64,000 nt of DNA from Mantis religiosa (GCA_030765055.1 CM060958.1:4662467-4726466), one strand, 5' to 3'. Positions 53,069 to 64,000 are shown, numbered from the stretch's first letter. Made by a program: numbers and translations. Notes: generated from the letters alone by a model not told the origin.

Positions 53069-54168
53069 GGTTGGTCGTCCCGAACAGCGCCATCGTAGCG
53101 GGCCAGGCGATCCAGGTGTACCACCATCTTTCCTCGGGGCACCTTCTGGATGCGGTAGACCACGTCGTTAATCCTCTTCACCATACGGTACGGTCCTTGC
53201 CATGGCTGCTGAAGCTTCGGGCAGCGTCCCTTGGTCCGGGTAGGGCGGTACAACCAGACCAGGTCACCTTGCTGGAACCCTTGGCTGTTGGCTTGCCTGT
53301 CGGCTTGCCTGTCTTATCGGGTTTTCATGCGGTCGCTCGCCTTCTGGATGTTCTGGCGAGCCATCTCGTGCATGTCGTGGAGGTGGTCCACCAGGTTCCC
53401 CACATACTCGGTCGCTGGCTGTCTCACCCCCGGAGGGCTACCAAAAGCCAGGTCACAGGGGAGGCGTAACTCTCGGCCGAACATTAAGCTGGCTGGCGTG
53501 ATCCCAGTGGTGTCGTGTGTTGACGAGCGGTAGGCCAGCAAGAGCAGTGGCACCTTGACGTCCCAGTCTCGCTGATGGCTGGCCACGACCTTCCTCAAGT
53601 GTTCCTCTAAGGTCTTGATGTACCTCTCGACCATGCCATCCGACTGGCGATGTAGAGGTGTTGTGCGGGTCTTGTTAACCCCAAGTCTCTCTAGTGCCTC
53701 CTTCATCAGGTTGGACTCAAAATTGGTGCCTTGGTCACTGTGCAGCTCTAATGGTACCCCAAATCGGCAAAACACTTGCTCTACGAGGCAGTCTGTGATT
53801 GTCCTTACCTCTTGGTTCGGAATGGCATACACCTCCGGCCACTTAGTGATGTAGTCCACGACCACCATCAGGTACTTGTTGCCTCGGTCGGATATTGGGA
53901 ATGGTCCAGCAATGTCAACGGAGATCCGTTCGAATGGCGCTCCGACGTTGTACTGTTGCATGCGACCCAGGCTCCTAGTCTGGGGGCTGCGACTCGCCGC
54001 GCACACGTGACACTGGCGGCACCATCTCTCAGCGTCTGCTCGGAGCCTCAGCCAGTAGTAGCGCTGCCGTAGTTTGTCAATCGTCCGGTTCGCTCCCAGG
54101 TGTCCCCCTGAAGTACCGGCGTGCACTTCTTCCAAGACTTCCGGGACCGTATTCCGGGGAAGTACCAA
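53065..54168 (-). pseudogene. Gypsy integrase
   Basis: The N-terminal zinc-binding part has HAGTSGGHLGANRT ... CRQCHVC (HHCC). The core has Asp in VDIAGPF, Asp in HSDQGTNFES and Glu in VERYIKTLEEHL, the D,D(35)E catalytic set. After a TAA at 53314-53316 the same frame goes on with YRPTRTKG and WQGPYRMVKRI, the GPY/F module that follows integrase in many Gypsy elements, to a stop at 53065. One nonsense change thus separates core and tail. The N-terminal start lies upstream of 54168, beyond the 530-bp insertion. Confidence 0.88.
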
Positions 54169-54217
54169 CTGTTCTCTCTGCGTCTTCCCATCGGGTGATT
54201 CCCATACCCGGAACAGC

Positions 54218-54747
54218 CCCGTAGGGGAGGGGATCCGTCCCCTTCAGCTGCCAAAGTGCGGGCGCTGGGGACCCTTAGCACTCGTGGTACCTCTGACGTT
54301 ACTAGAGGAACCTCGGGCCGAACATCTGAGCCCCTCCTTCGGGAGTTGTTCGGATTGGGATGGCTTCGAGGGGGCAGTGTGTTCCCGATACCCGTGGGAA
54401 TCGGGTATGTCTTCGGACGGGGTTGCGGGAAGCCATTAAGTTTCCGGGTACTAGCCTGCTAAGCTAGTAGAAGGTGTGCTAGATCACCAGGCGGCCCCAC
54501 CGAGGTCATATCGGTAGTCTTCATCTTGAGTGTTGACGCGCGTAAGTGGCGTATCCACTTCCATCCCGTCTTGTGTCCCTAGGACCAGATGGGGGGGCTT
54601 GTTAGGATACTAGGTCTTGCCCTACGGAAAGCCCCACGGAGGATGCCGAGCGCCCTTTGGGACAGCTCGGATAACTCCCTGGTTGAAAGAGGCCCGGGTC
54701 TTGTTCCTACGGGTTCAAGGCTAATGGGGGTAGAACCTCTGGACTCA
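54218..54747. mobile_element. 530-bp GC-rich insertion inside the Gypsy element, 12-bp target duplication
   Basis: ACCCGGAACAGC occurs at 54206-54217 and again at 54748-54759, exactly bounding the insert. On either side the Gypsy frame reads GMLFRV and LFRVWESPDG, so the duplicated bases are coding sequence of the host element. The insert and one duplication copy total 542 bases, which explains the frameshift. The insert has no long frame and no match I recognise. A 12-bp duplication suggests a retroposon (SINE or truncated LINE 5' part). Confidence 0.8.
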
Positions 54748-54836
54748 ACCCGGAACAGCATGCCCTCTCTGGTCTTCAAAGACTCCCATTGGGCCCAGTA
54801 AGACTTGTAGGTGGCACTCCTCGGTGCGATGTCCGC

Positions 54837-55637
54837 TCAGGTTGGTCTCGTCCCTGCCTCCACTTCCCTCAAGAGTGGCCCCAAGCCTGCGTCCGTCAGC
54901 TGCTCCCTCCACAGGCCCGCGCTATCCCAGCCATCCGCAGGCACTGCCGTGATTACTCGAACTGCTACGGTACGCTCCTTCTCCTCCACTCTTGTGCATT
55001 GGCCGCACTCTTCTGGACAGAGTCTTCGGGACATAGCGTCCGCGTTACCGTGGCTCTTCCCTCTGCGATGTTCCGAGGTGAAGTCGTACTCCTGCAGCCT
55101 CTGAACCCAACGTGCTGTCTGGCCTTCCGGTCGGGCCGTCACCATCACCTCGCTCCTCGCGGGGACAACCACGTCTTCGTTCAAGATGACCCTACCGATT
55201 CCAAGGCGCTCTTCGGTTTGACGGAGTATAACCTCTTCTCCGTTGAGCCGCAGGACCTTCCTGCCGACGTCGACCGTCGCCTCGTGGCTCCTGAGCGCAT
55301 CTAGTCCCAGAATCACCTCCTCAGCCACCTTCGCGACGAACACCCACAGACGCACGGCACTCCGTCCCAAGGTCAGCTCCAGCAGGGCCTCCTCCACAGG
55401 CAAGGTGTCGCCCGATGCCAACACAACCTGGTATGGTCGGCTCGGCTTCCTCGTCGGCAAACCCTTCGCCACGTCAGGTCTGATGATGGTCACGGCTGCC
55501 CCAGTGTCCACCAGCACGCGGCACGGCTTCCCTCTCACCCAACCGTCCGCGATGAGGCTGTCAGCCATCCGCCGGCTGACGGCGCGCAGTGTCACTCGGG
55601 GTGATGGTGGTGATGGCGCCGACGTGCCCCTCTCCAC
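54837..55637 (-). pseudogene. Gypsy protease fused in frame to an RNase H stub (RT deleted)
   Basis: VLVDTGAAVTIIRPDV is the aspartic-protease active site (DTGA), followed by VILGLDALRSHEATVDV, the flap and second half. The protease region ends at about VMVTARPEG and the frame goes straight to TARWVQRLQEYDF and HGNADAMSRR, the segment that normally closes RNase H. The whole RT and most of RNase H are thus missing without loss of frame. The frame is the same as gag; the TGA at 55716-55718 is the only break between them. A TGA at 54837 ends it; the same frame continues 20 codons later. Confidence 0.9.
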
Positions 55638-55715
55638 GCCGGGCCTTACTCGTTCTCCCGGCTGCTCTTCCTGGTGTGGGCAGTCTCTCTGCAGGTGCCC
55701 GGGCTGTCCACACCC

Positions 55716-56657
55716 TCAACACAGGCCACTAGGTGTTCGCCGGTGTCCCTCGGCTGGTCTTCTGTCTCTGGCGTAGCGCACACTCCTCGTTCTCGACGAC
55801 GGGATAGCTGTTTCCTTGGCCGCCTCCATCCTTAATGCTGCCGTTAGCGCCTCGTGGATTGTTTTATAATCGCCGAGCATTAGGCGCTGACGAATCTCCG
55901 TGTCCCGTAAACCGTCGACGAAGGTGTAGGCAGCTTCCCGGGACACGAACTCTGGTGGGAGGTCGACTAGGGCCTTGGTTGCCAGTTGTTCAACTGCCAG
56001 GGTGAACTCCTGCAGCGTCTCCCCTGGCTGCTGCGATCTTGCCTTCAGCTGGCTGCGGTACGCTGCGGCTAAGCGGTGGTTCCCAAAACGATTCTCCAGG
56101 GCCTCCCAGATGTCCTTGGACGCCGCCGTTGTCTGTACCGCGTTTAGGACTTCCATGACCCGACCCTGGAGGCTGGCTATTAGCTGTGTGGCCTCCTCCT
56201 CTGGTGACCATTTGTTGTGCTTGGCCACTGCGTCGAATTGGCGGCGGAAGACCTCAAACGTTGACGCGCCGTCATATTTCGGAGGTTTGATGCGCGCCGA
56301 TGTTGTGTCGCGTCCCGGTGCATGGACCTTCAAATCCTTTAACCTCCTGCCGACGACGTCCTCCACCATGGCTTTCAGGGACTTTGCGTTGCTGTCAGCC
56401 TTTCCCTCCAGCTCGTCAACGCGGCTCGCCAGGTCTTCGACGCGCTCGCCTAACTCTGTGACGTCCTCTTTTACGCCGGTCAGCTGCTCTTCGAACTTCA
56501 CGGCAAGGGCCTCGTTTGCCGCTTTCATCTCTGTGGCCAGGATGTCGTTCGCTGCTCTCATTTCTGTGGCCAGTTCGGCCACCTTTGCGGTCATTGTCGT
56601 GGCCAAGTTGTTTGCCGCTTCCATCTTCTCGGCGATGTTGTCGTTGGCCGTCTTCAT
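55716..56657 (-). pseudogene. Gypsy gag (capsid region), ending at a stop in the zinc knuckle
   Basis: An Ala/Glu-rich coiled-coil (residues about 1-95) is followed by a capsid-like region: KPPKYDGAS, FRRQFDAVAKHNKW, LIASLQGRVMEVL, WEALENRFG, RSQLKARSQQPGE, LQEFTLAVEQL (retrotransposon gag family). Just downstream the frame meets TGA at the second residue of a CX2CX4HX4C knuckle (Cys-stop-Gly-Cys-Gly-Gln-Pro-Gly-His). The next codons continue in frame to the protease. The long opposite-strand frame over this region is a shadow. Confidence 0.88.
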
Positions 56658-56706
56658 TTATTCCATTTTGTGTAAAATCTTTTCCAGTGCCGATTCCATG
56701 GCCGTT

Positions 56707-56724
56707 ATCCCACTTCTGACGCCA
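56707..56724 (-). promoter_or_regulatory. Gypsy primer binding site
   Basis: On the minus strand, TGGCGTCAGAAGTGGGAT begins 2 bases after the 5' LTR end. Confidence 0.75.
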
Positions 56725-56726
56725 GT

Positions 56727-57099
56727 TGTGACTTTGTGGGTTCGTGAAATTAAAAAGTTCAATTACACCACTCAAAGTGTTCTTTATTTCCACCTTATTC
56801 CAATTACAATTACATGTACACAATTACATTTTTGCCAGTTCGTCTTTACACGAACGCTCGGCCATACACACCGCACGCCACAACAACACTACTCTCAACT
56901 GACTGTCGCTTCCGGTATTGATCGGCCCCGAAGTTTCTCGATGCTCCTTTTATGGAGGGGGAAAACATTCTCGAAGCTTCGTGCAACTTCGAGCGGTAGG
57001 AGGAGGGGTAAACGAAGACCCAGCCACCCCTCCTGTCTCCCCTCCCTCTGCCGGCCTACATTTATTGATCGGCATCGTGGGCTTGCCGTTTTGGTAACA
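56727..57099 (-). repeat. Gypsy 5' LTR
   Basis: 373 bp, TGTGAC ... TAACA on the plus strand; partner of 52678-53053. Confidence 0.9.
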
Positions 57100-57103
57100 A
57101 TAT

Positions 57104-58190
57104 TGCTAATGATGCTTTCTGTTACCAGGATCATGGGATATGGGACTGTCACATAACTGCTCAGTGATCACTCCATAATAATCAAAGTTGGAAGTATTTG
57201 TCTTATTCTCTGGACATAAGCTAGTACAAAACTGAGGTTTCACTGTATTTATTTTACAAGCTCTAATGAACGTTAATAAACTAAGTCTAGCTTGCCTATA
57301 ATAGTCCAAAGTAAAATGAAGAAAATTAAGGCTAATATATGTCAGCTTTATTCAGTTTTTGTCCTTTTTATATATAATTCCATTCCCACAGGCGGATACT
57401 GCATATCATACTGGTTTTAAATGTTAGAATTAGAATTAAAAATATGACTCATAATTCCAAAGAATTTTTCACTAGTCACCAGATTTAACATTGTTTAGTT
57501 AGCAAAAAATTAAAAGGACTTTCAATACAGCTTTGTACCTTGGTATCTCTTTTGTTTTAATTCATTGTAGCGACTGAAAGAATATTTTAAAAGATACAAG
57601 GTAAGTTTTTCAGCAGTGGTATAAGAATGATGTGGAAATGGAATTTAAGGAATTTGTGAACTAAAAGGTATGACTACATAATATAATTGCATTTCCTAAG
57701 CATTTCAGGAATGTCTGCAATTTGTTTTTTTTTTTTTTAATTTATTTTTCTTATTAATTTGTAACATTGCTTTCTTTAGCAGGTAAATTTATTGCAATGC
57801 ATTTGCTATGGCTATCGGCGCTTTCTGCAGTCAAGCAAAATGTATACTTACAATAAATGAGAAATGCTAATAATCTAGAGCACTTAAAGCCAGCAGAAAC
57901 TTGCTAACTGCTTATTTGCGGCTAATATTTATTTGGAAGAACAGTTTGGCAGTAATACGTATGGGGAGTGTACTAATGTTTTGTGTGTGGTTGCTATCAC
58001 TTCACTTGTTTGAACTTAAGTGATGTGAGCTTGTTAACCACATTATCCTGTTACATGTTGACTGGACTTGATGATAACACTGTCCTGTAACACTTTGATC
58101 GCTCATCTCATGTACTGTTTTTATGAAATTTGATATATTAGACAAGAATTGAAATTATAATAATAATAATAAAGAAGATGCACCCACAGT
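57104..58190. other. Nothing recognised
   Basis: AT-rich sequence with a short ATA/TAA run at about 58155-58170. Confidence 0.5.
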
Positions 58191-59400
58191 CTTTCACTTT
58201 TTGTTTTTGCTGCATTCACACTCTGTTGCAACATGATATCTTTCGCAGCTGTTCCCGCACAGCTTTTACATGGTTTGTGGTATTTCATACTTCATGATGG
58301 AAGCCAATGTCTCTGGGACTGATTTTCCTTGGTCCAGGATCTTTCCAGCATTGCACTAGAGGTGTACAAGTCCTCGTTCTCTCTTCTAACACTTCCTCAT
58401 ATGGGCCGTTAGATGGCGTGTCAGGCATATGACCTCCAAGAGGAAAGTCTCTCTGGTAAGCTCATAAACCAGTCGGAATTTGATGTTTTTCCCTACACCA
58501 AGTGCCTTCTTTAAATACCTCGCTTTTACGCTCTCCAGCCTTTTAAGGTCACCTTTCTTGATCTTCTCCCATATTAGCTGTACACTGTGCTTATAGGGTC
58601 TCCTTGTAGTATTCCATTTGTTGAGGAGGTCACTCAGTCTTCAATTCGCATTAGATTGTATGACAATATGCTTGCAATCACTCCATTGATGTGGCAATTC
58701 TTGGTGTTTGCGCTTTCAAGTTTTTGCATTAGTATTTGCCTATTTATCTTGTCAAAAGCCTTGTTATAATCTATGAACACTTCATAGTATTTTCCTTTCT
58801 GTCCACTTGTGGTGTTCTCGATGTAGAGTGATGGAGAGTACTTCCATGTCGAAAGCCAAATTGGCTATCAGTGATTTCCGTTAATTTCTTTGTTAACAAT
58901 TTTGATTGAGTTATTTTCCAGGACTGTATATATCTCTGTACATGTTGGGATCTTCTGTCCCCTTTTCCTTCAAACAAGGTTTTTATTATAAAAGCCCTCC
59001 AGGACGTCGGTATGGATTGTGCTAAGACCCTTATTAAATATATGCTTCCAGACTTCTATGAAATATTCTAGTGAGACTTTGATGTGCCCTGCGAGGATTC
59101 TGTCTGGTCCGGCTGCTTTGTTGTTCTTCGTGCTGTTCACTGTTTCTGGGACTTCTGTCTTGGTGAACAGGGAATCAGTCGGTATGTAACTCAGTTCTCT
59201 GTTTCGAGATTTGAAGAGCTGTATCTGATTTTTGGGTGTTTAGAACTTCCATAAAGTGGCTTTCCCATCTGTCCATTGTTATCCCCCTGACATTTGCGAT
59301 TATACAGTGCTGTTAGATTAAGACTCGACGTCCACAATTTAACTGTGCTCACTGATAGTCTGGACTTTCCTTGGCAGAAGTAAAGCACAACTTCTCAGTG
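58190..59400 (-). pseudogene. Non-LTR-type reverse transcriptase pseudogene
   Basis: Minus strand, in broken frames: a TEITDSQFGFRHGS block (about 58900-58850), then GKYYEVFIDYNKAFDKIN (RT motif A, about 58800-58745), then GILQGDPIS (about 58620-58595), then a YLKKALGVGKNIKFRLVYEL thumb-like segment (about 58520-58450). A Cys-containing tail follows toward 58200. Several stops and frameshifts are present. The family looks like an RTE- or Vingi-like LINE, but I cannot be more exact. The YADD box was not found. Confidence 0.65.
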
Positions 59401-59414
59401 GTTGTATGTGCATT

Positions 59415-60210
59415 TTGCGTAATGGTGAAATATTCAGTGAGTGAATGTGTATAAAAGGAATCGGTTTGCAAAACCAGTCAAAAATTTAGCCATAGATTTC
59501 CTGATTGCCAGTTCCTCACAGAGATTCTTATGGAAACAGGTTGTGTGATTGACAAGAAGAAACAATGTGCGCACAGAAGAGGTTGGAGCTGCTTTAGAAC
59601 GTATTCCTCAAAAGTATCTGAGACGTTTAGCACAACAGACTGGGCTTTCAATATTGTCTACACAAATTGCAACAAGAATTAAAACCCTACATAATAACAG
59701 TAGCACATCAATTACAGCCTCAAGATTATAACAGAAGACTTCACTTTCATAATTGGATGGCAGAAAAAGTGCATAATGAAGAAATTAACCCAACACTGAC
59801 CTCGTTTAGTCTAAATGGACATGTGGCAACTCAAAATAACAGATACTATGCAGCAACAAAACCTGAAATATTGCCTGAGGCTCTGCATTATGATAAAAGA
59901 ATTGGTGTGTGATGTGCCCTCAGTGTACATAGAATTATTGGTCCATTCTTCTATGAAAACACAATAAACAGATATAGGTACATAGTGATATTTTAGGGCT
60001 ATTGTGTGATGAACTGACATATTCCGGAAGATTAAATGCATATTTTCAGCAGGATAATGCGACTCTGCATACTGGTGAGGCGTCCATTAGAGAGCTCCCC
60101 TGTATCTTTGACAATAAAATTAGAAGCAGCGGATTATGGCCAGTCCATTCCCCTGATCCAGCAACATTAGGTATCCCAGAAGATATCTTAACAATCTTAG
60201 AATTTTAGTT
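59415..60210 (+). pseudogene. Tc1/mariner-type (DDE_3) transposase pseudogene with DUF4817-like N terminus
   Basis: The N-terminal helix-turn-helix part is at about 59480-59560 (a TEILMETGCVID segment, frameshifted). AALERIPQKYLRRLAQQTGL follows, then KPYIITVAHQLQPQDYNRRL and WMAEKVHNEEINPTLT. The second catalytic block is YFQQDNATLHT (about 60040-60075), and GLWPVHSPDPA follows at about 60135-60165, where a D34/35-type third Asp would be expected. Stops, frameshifts and loss of the first Asp region make it inactive. Related copies are common in insects; this identification is from the motif order. Confidence 0.7.
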
Positions 60211-60619
60211 GCTTTCCATAACTCGTGGTGATCAGTAATGCAGTTTCAGGGAAAAATTAATCTTTGTTATTTTGTCTAATGCAGTAATATGCTGTTCACA
60301 ATGGCTTCCACCTGTTCTAGGAGAAAATGTAGGAATGGTTCAAATAGCTTCTGTTTCTTGTTGCAGAGACATAAAACTAATATTACAGTTTTTGAATAAA
60401 GTATATTTTGTATATTTTAAGATTGAGTTAGGAGATTAAAGCAAAACTTGATCTCCACATATGTTGGCAAAACATTTATTGAAGGGCTTAGGTAGTGGTA
60501 CAATGGAGTTCTGGATTCCTGTGATATGGCGTGAACAAACAAAAATCACTATAATTGCTACTTCAGCATGAGAAATATCAGGATACAGTAAGATAAATCA
60601 AACATTCAGATGGTCTTGC

Positions 60620-61575
60620 TTCGGCTCTAAATGTGTGTCACACAGAGTAGATGTCCCTAGCTCAATTAGTTCCGTCTCTGGATCAACAGATGAAGATATC
60701 TCAGCTCACAGTGCCCAAGACAAGAGATAGCACTTGAATAACTTAGTAAGACACTTACTTATTACCAAAGACAAGAGCAAACTAATTGGATCAAAGTAAA
60801 AGAAAAGATATGCTAGCTCCAGACACCACATTTTCCTGGTATAGGATACAAAGAATATACCAGACTCTTTAAGATGTACCAGGGGGAAGATGATCATACA
60901 GTACTAACAACAGGCGTTTACTTATTGATGTTTCAAAAAGCCATTTTATTGTACAGTAGAAGCAAATTTCCCTCAATCTTAGTTGCACATGATCTTTTTA
61001 CCATTTTAGAATTAATTACAAGGAATATCAATGGCTTTTGTATGGAGACCTAAATGTATCCAGTATCTTACAAGGGCAGCAAGGAGGATATACAAAATAC
61101 CCACATGCTTTTTATAGGAATGGAGCAGTGAGAGCATTGTGTAAGAGAAAAGGTTTAATGCCAGGAGAGAAACAAAAACGTCATTTGTGCTAGTTTAGTT
61201 GATCTAAAAAAAAGTTATTGTCTCTTTTGCATATCAAATTATGTATTATGAAACAGTTCATGAATGCACCGGACAAGAATGGTTCATGTTTCAAATATAT
61301 GAGCAGTACATTTCTGTGATGTCTGAAGTTAAGACAAAAAAAGGTTGTATGTAATGGCCCTCAGTAAGATAACTAATGGGCACACTGAGTGCTAGGGAAC
61401 TGCAAGCATGGTATGCTTTTAAAGAGGTAATTTCTTGGAAATATAAAAGATCTGTGATATAAAGAAATTATGAGAAATATGCTACAAATACTATGAGTTT
61501 CTGGGCAAAATATGAGTTTAAAGCTTCACTTCTTGTACTCTCATCTGAACTATTTTCCTGATAATAATTCATTTT
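60620..61575 (+). pseudogene. Decayed copy of a widespread multi-copy arthropod ORF of unknown function
   Basis: Successive short readable pieces appear in changing frames: a Leu-Val-Arg segment (about 60735), YGDLNVSSILQGQQGGYTKY (about 61045-61100), a KKLLSLLHIKL-type segment (about 61215-61250), MKQFMNAPDKNGSCFKYMS (about 61250-61310), then NMLQ...YSHLNYFPD-like pieces (about 61470-61560). I know this block order from uncharacterised proteins present in many copies in arthropod genomes, so it is probably transposon-linked. No catalytic domain is recognised. It is heavily broken. Confidence 0.45.
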
Positions 61576-61624
61576 AAAGACAGGTAATCTTTTTTTAATT
61601 TACGTCCTCCAACATTAGTCATAT

Positions 61625-61818
61625 CGGAACGGAATGAGTGAAATGATGCTCAAATAAACCCAGGGTCTGTAGAGCTTGGAGTTAGCCGACATTTGTCTTT
61701 CAGGATAAGGGAAAACCCCAGAAAAACCTTATCCAGGTAACTCACCCTGACCGAGATTCGAGCTCGGGACCTCTTGAACGTGAGGCAGACACGCTAACAC
61801 TATGCTACCGAGGTGGAC
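61625..61818 (-). repeat. SINE family A copy
   Basis: GAGTGAAATGATGCTCAAAT, GGATAAGGGAAAACCCC, and GAGATTCGAGCTCGGGACCT match the 551-756 unit closely. Ends at CTATGCTACCGAGGTGG, a complete tRNA-like 5' head missing from the first pair. Confidence 0.85.
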
Positions 61819-62200
61819 TAACATGTAATTAACATAATAACTATAATCATATTTCATATTAATAAAAGTTTAGACTGGACTTGACGATGTATAAAATAAT
61901 TCATTATAAACACAGGTCAATATTTTCTTTCATTAAATGGTAGCTTTTATACATTTTTGTTAGGAAAACATTTTGAGCCCTCACACAACCTTCTGCATAT
62001 CTCTGAAAATGACTGCAACAAAAGTTTGTTGAGATGTGGGTATATTACTGTATCAGAAACAAGTTCAGCAGTAATTGATTATAACGAAGCAAAACAGGCA
62101 CTAACAGAACCTGTGACATTATTATTAAAATAAGGTTATCTGCTAATACCAGGTTTGTACAACTAAACCAGTCCTGTTGTTTAAATAAACATAGTCCCTT
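61819..62200. other. Nothing recognised
   Basis: AT-rich sequence before the last array. Confidence 0.5.
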
Positions 62201-62229
62201 TCTTCTGAACGTTCTGGCTTATTGAACAG

Positions 62230-64000
62230 TTCACTAGATATCATCTTTTGTTCATCCAAACTGCACTCCAAACATCGGATCCTTTTGTCCAACTGAACTG
62301 CTCTCCAAACATCAGCCCTTATTGTCGAACTGAACTGCTCTCCAAACATCAGACCTTATTGTCCAACTGAACTGCTGTCCAAACATCAGACCTTATTGTC
62401 GAACTGAACTGCTCTCCAAACATCAGACCTTATTGTCCAACTGAACTGCTCTCCAAACATCAGACCTTATTGTCCAACTAAACTGCTGTCCTAACATCAG
62501 ACCTTACTGTCCAACTGAACTGCTCTCCAAACATCAGACCTTATTGTCCAACTGAACTGCTCTCCAAACATCAGACCTTATTGTCCAACTGAACTGCTCT
62601 CCAAACATCAGACCTTATTGTCCAACTGAACTGCTCTCCAAACATCAGACCTTATTGTCCAACTGAACTGCTCTCCAAATATCAGACCTTATTGTCCAAA
62701 TGAACTGCTCTCCAAACATCAGACCTTATTGTCCAAATGAACTGCTCTCCAAACATCAGACCTTATTGTCCAACTGAACTGCTCTCCAAACATTAGACCT
62801 TATTGTCCAACTGAACTGCTCTCCAAACATCAGACCTTATTGTCCAACTGAACTGCTCTCCAAACATCAGACCTTACTGTCCAACTGAACTGCTCTCCAA
62901 ACATCAGACCTTATTGTCCAACTGAACTGCTCTCCAAACATCAGACCTTATTGTCCCAACTGAACTGCTCTCCAAACATCAGACCTTATTGTCCAACTGA
63001 ACTGCTCTCCAAACGTCAGACCTTATTGTCCAACTGAACTGCTCTCCAAACATCAGACCTTATTGTCCAACTGAACTGATCTCCAAACATCAGACCTTAT
63101 TGTCCAACTGAACTGCTCTCCAAACATCAGACCTTATTGTCCCAACTGAACTGCTCTCCAAACACCAGACCTTATTGTCCAACTGAACTGCTCTCCAAAC
63201 GTCAGACCTTATTGTCCAACTGAACTGCTCTCCAAACATCAGACCTTATTGTCCAACTGAACTGCTCTCCAAACATCAGATCTTATTGTCCAGCTGAACT
63301 GCTCGCCAAACATCAGACCTTATTGTCCAACTGAACTGATCTCCAAACATCAGACCTTATTGTCCAACTGAACTGCTCTCCAAACATCAGACCTTATTGT
63401 CCAGCTGAACTGCTCTCCAAACATCAGACCTTATTGTCCAGCTGAACTGCTCGCCAAACATCAGACCTTATTGTCCAACTGAACTGATCTCCAAACATCA
63501 GACCTTATTGTCCAACTGAACTGCTCTCCAAACATCAGACATTATTGTCCAACTGAACTGATCTCCAAACATCAGACCTTATTGTCCAACTGAACTGCTC
63601 TCCAAACATCAGACCTTATTGTCCAGCTGAACTGCTCGCCAAACATCAGACCTTATTGTCCAACTGAACTGCTCTCCAAACATCAGACCTTATTGTCCAG
63701 CTGAACTGCTCTCCAAACATCAGATCTTATTGTCCAACTGAACTGCTCTCCAAACATCAGATCTTATTGTCCAACTGAACTGATCTCCAAACATCAGACC
63801 TTATTGTCCAACTGAACTGCTCTCCAAACATCAGACCTTATTGTCCAACTGAACTGCTCTCCAAACATCAGACCTTATTGTCCAGCTGAACTGCTCTCCA
63901 AACATCAGACCTTATTGTCCAACTGAACTGATCTCCAAACATCAGATCTTATTGTCCAACTGAACTGATCTCCAAACATCAGATCTTATTGTCCAACTGA
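62230..64000. repeat. 37-bp satellite array, running off the window
   Basis: About 46 tandem units of CTGCTCTCCAAACATCAGAC CTTATTGTCCAACTGAA with single-base variants (GATCTC, CAGCTG, CTCGCC). The left edge is degenerate (62230-62340). The array continues past 64000. Confidence 0.95.

Larger units (their letters stand above)
52678..57099 (-). mobile_element. Ty3/Gypsy LTR retrotransposon lacking reverse transcriptase
   Basis: Two direct LTRs (52678-53053 and 56727-57099) start TGTGAC and end TAACA. ATAT flanks the whole at 52674-52677 and 57100-57103 (4-bp target duplication). On the minus strand the order is LTR, primer site, gag, protease, stub of RNase H, integrase, polypurine tract, LTR. 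Gag to integrase is essentially one frame broken by three single-codon stops (about 55716, 54837, 53314) and one 530-bp insertion. Reverse transcriptase and most of RNase H are gone. The interior is strongly GC-rich against an AT-rich genome. Confidence 0.92.

Noticed and set aside
52873..54439. Several + strand frames over the Gypsy integrase (for example 52873-53469 and 54074-54439)
   Set aside because: They are shadows of the minus-strand integrase, LTR and insert; no motif is visible.
55975..57156. 393-codon open frame on the + strand
   Set aside because: It is antisense to the Gypsy gag and LTR, and GC-rich sequence readily leaves opposite frames open. It shows no domain.

Overview
The window is nuclear DNA from an animal, most probably an insect with a large, repeat-rich genome. 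The host signal is a set of split exons with GT..AG borders encoding a Cys-loop chloride channel of an arthropod type. The rest is overwhelmingly transposons (BEL/Pao, Gypsy, CR1/L2-like and Jockey-like LINEs, Penelope-like elements, Tc1/mariner relatives), several tRNA-related SINE-like families and four large tandem arrays. Nothing looks bacterial or organellar. The species cannot be named from the sequence alone.

Layout. 1-17.8 kb is a nest of elements. A LINE tail (1-258) and a duplicated SINE come first, then one BEL/Pao remnant (about 1.0-2.75 kb), then a second BEL/Pao provirus (about 2.79-17.78 kb). The second provirus is split by a 10-kb block made of a 91-bp satellite array, itself bracketed by inverted copies of a tRNA-like repeat (called family C here). 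That satellite in turn hosts a CR1/L2-like LINE with an uninterrupted 980-codon ORF2 (8.5-12.15 kb). A second, decayed LINE sits in the BEL gag region (14.1-15.6 kb).

17.95-45.12 kb is the chloride-channel gene on the + strand. Four exons are readable: loop C (17954-18094), a phase-compatible 84-bp cassette (33170-33253), pre-M1/M1 (43455-43607) and M2-M3 (44905-45119). Both ends of the gene lie outside what I can recognise. Its introns hold a ~119-bp satellite (19.86-24.06 kb) and four Penelope-like insertions (25.8, 28.4-32.9, 33.9-35.0 and 36.1-36.9 kb). Each of these four is an inverted head-to-head dimer, and each is bounded by a 10-15-bp target duplication.

45.1-64 kb holds a 71/72-bp satellite (46.8-51.2 kb), two terminal exons of an unrecognised gene (51.44-51.83 kb), and a GC-rich Gypsy element with 4-bp target duplication (52.678-57.099 kb) that has lost its reverse transcriptase. 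It continues with an RT pseudogene, a Tc1/mariner-type transposase pseudogene, a decayed multi-copy arthropod ORF, a SINE and a 37-bp satellite that runs off the right edge.

The features most worth following are the Penelope dimers, the cassette exon that would insert 28 residues inside the ligand-binding loop C of the channel, and the 119-bp satellite that appears to be amplified from an internal segment of a dispersed SINE-containing element.
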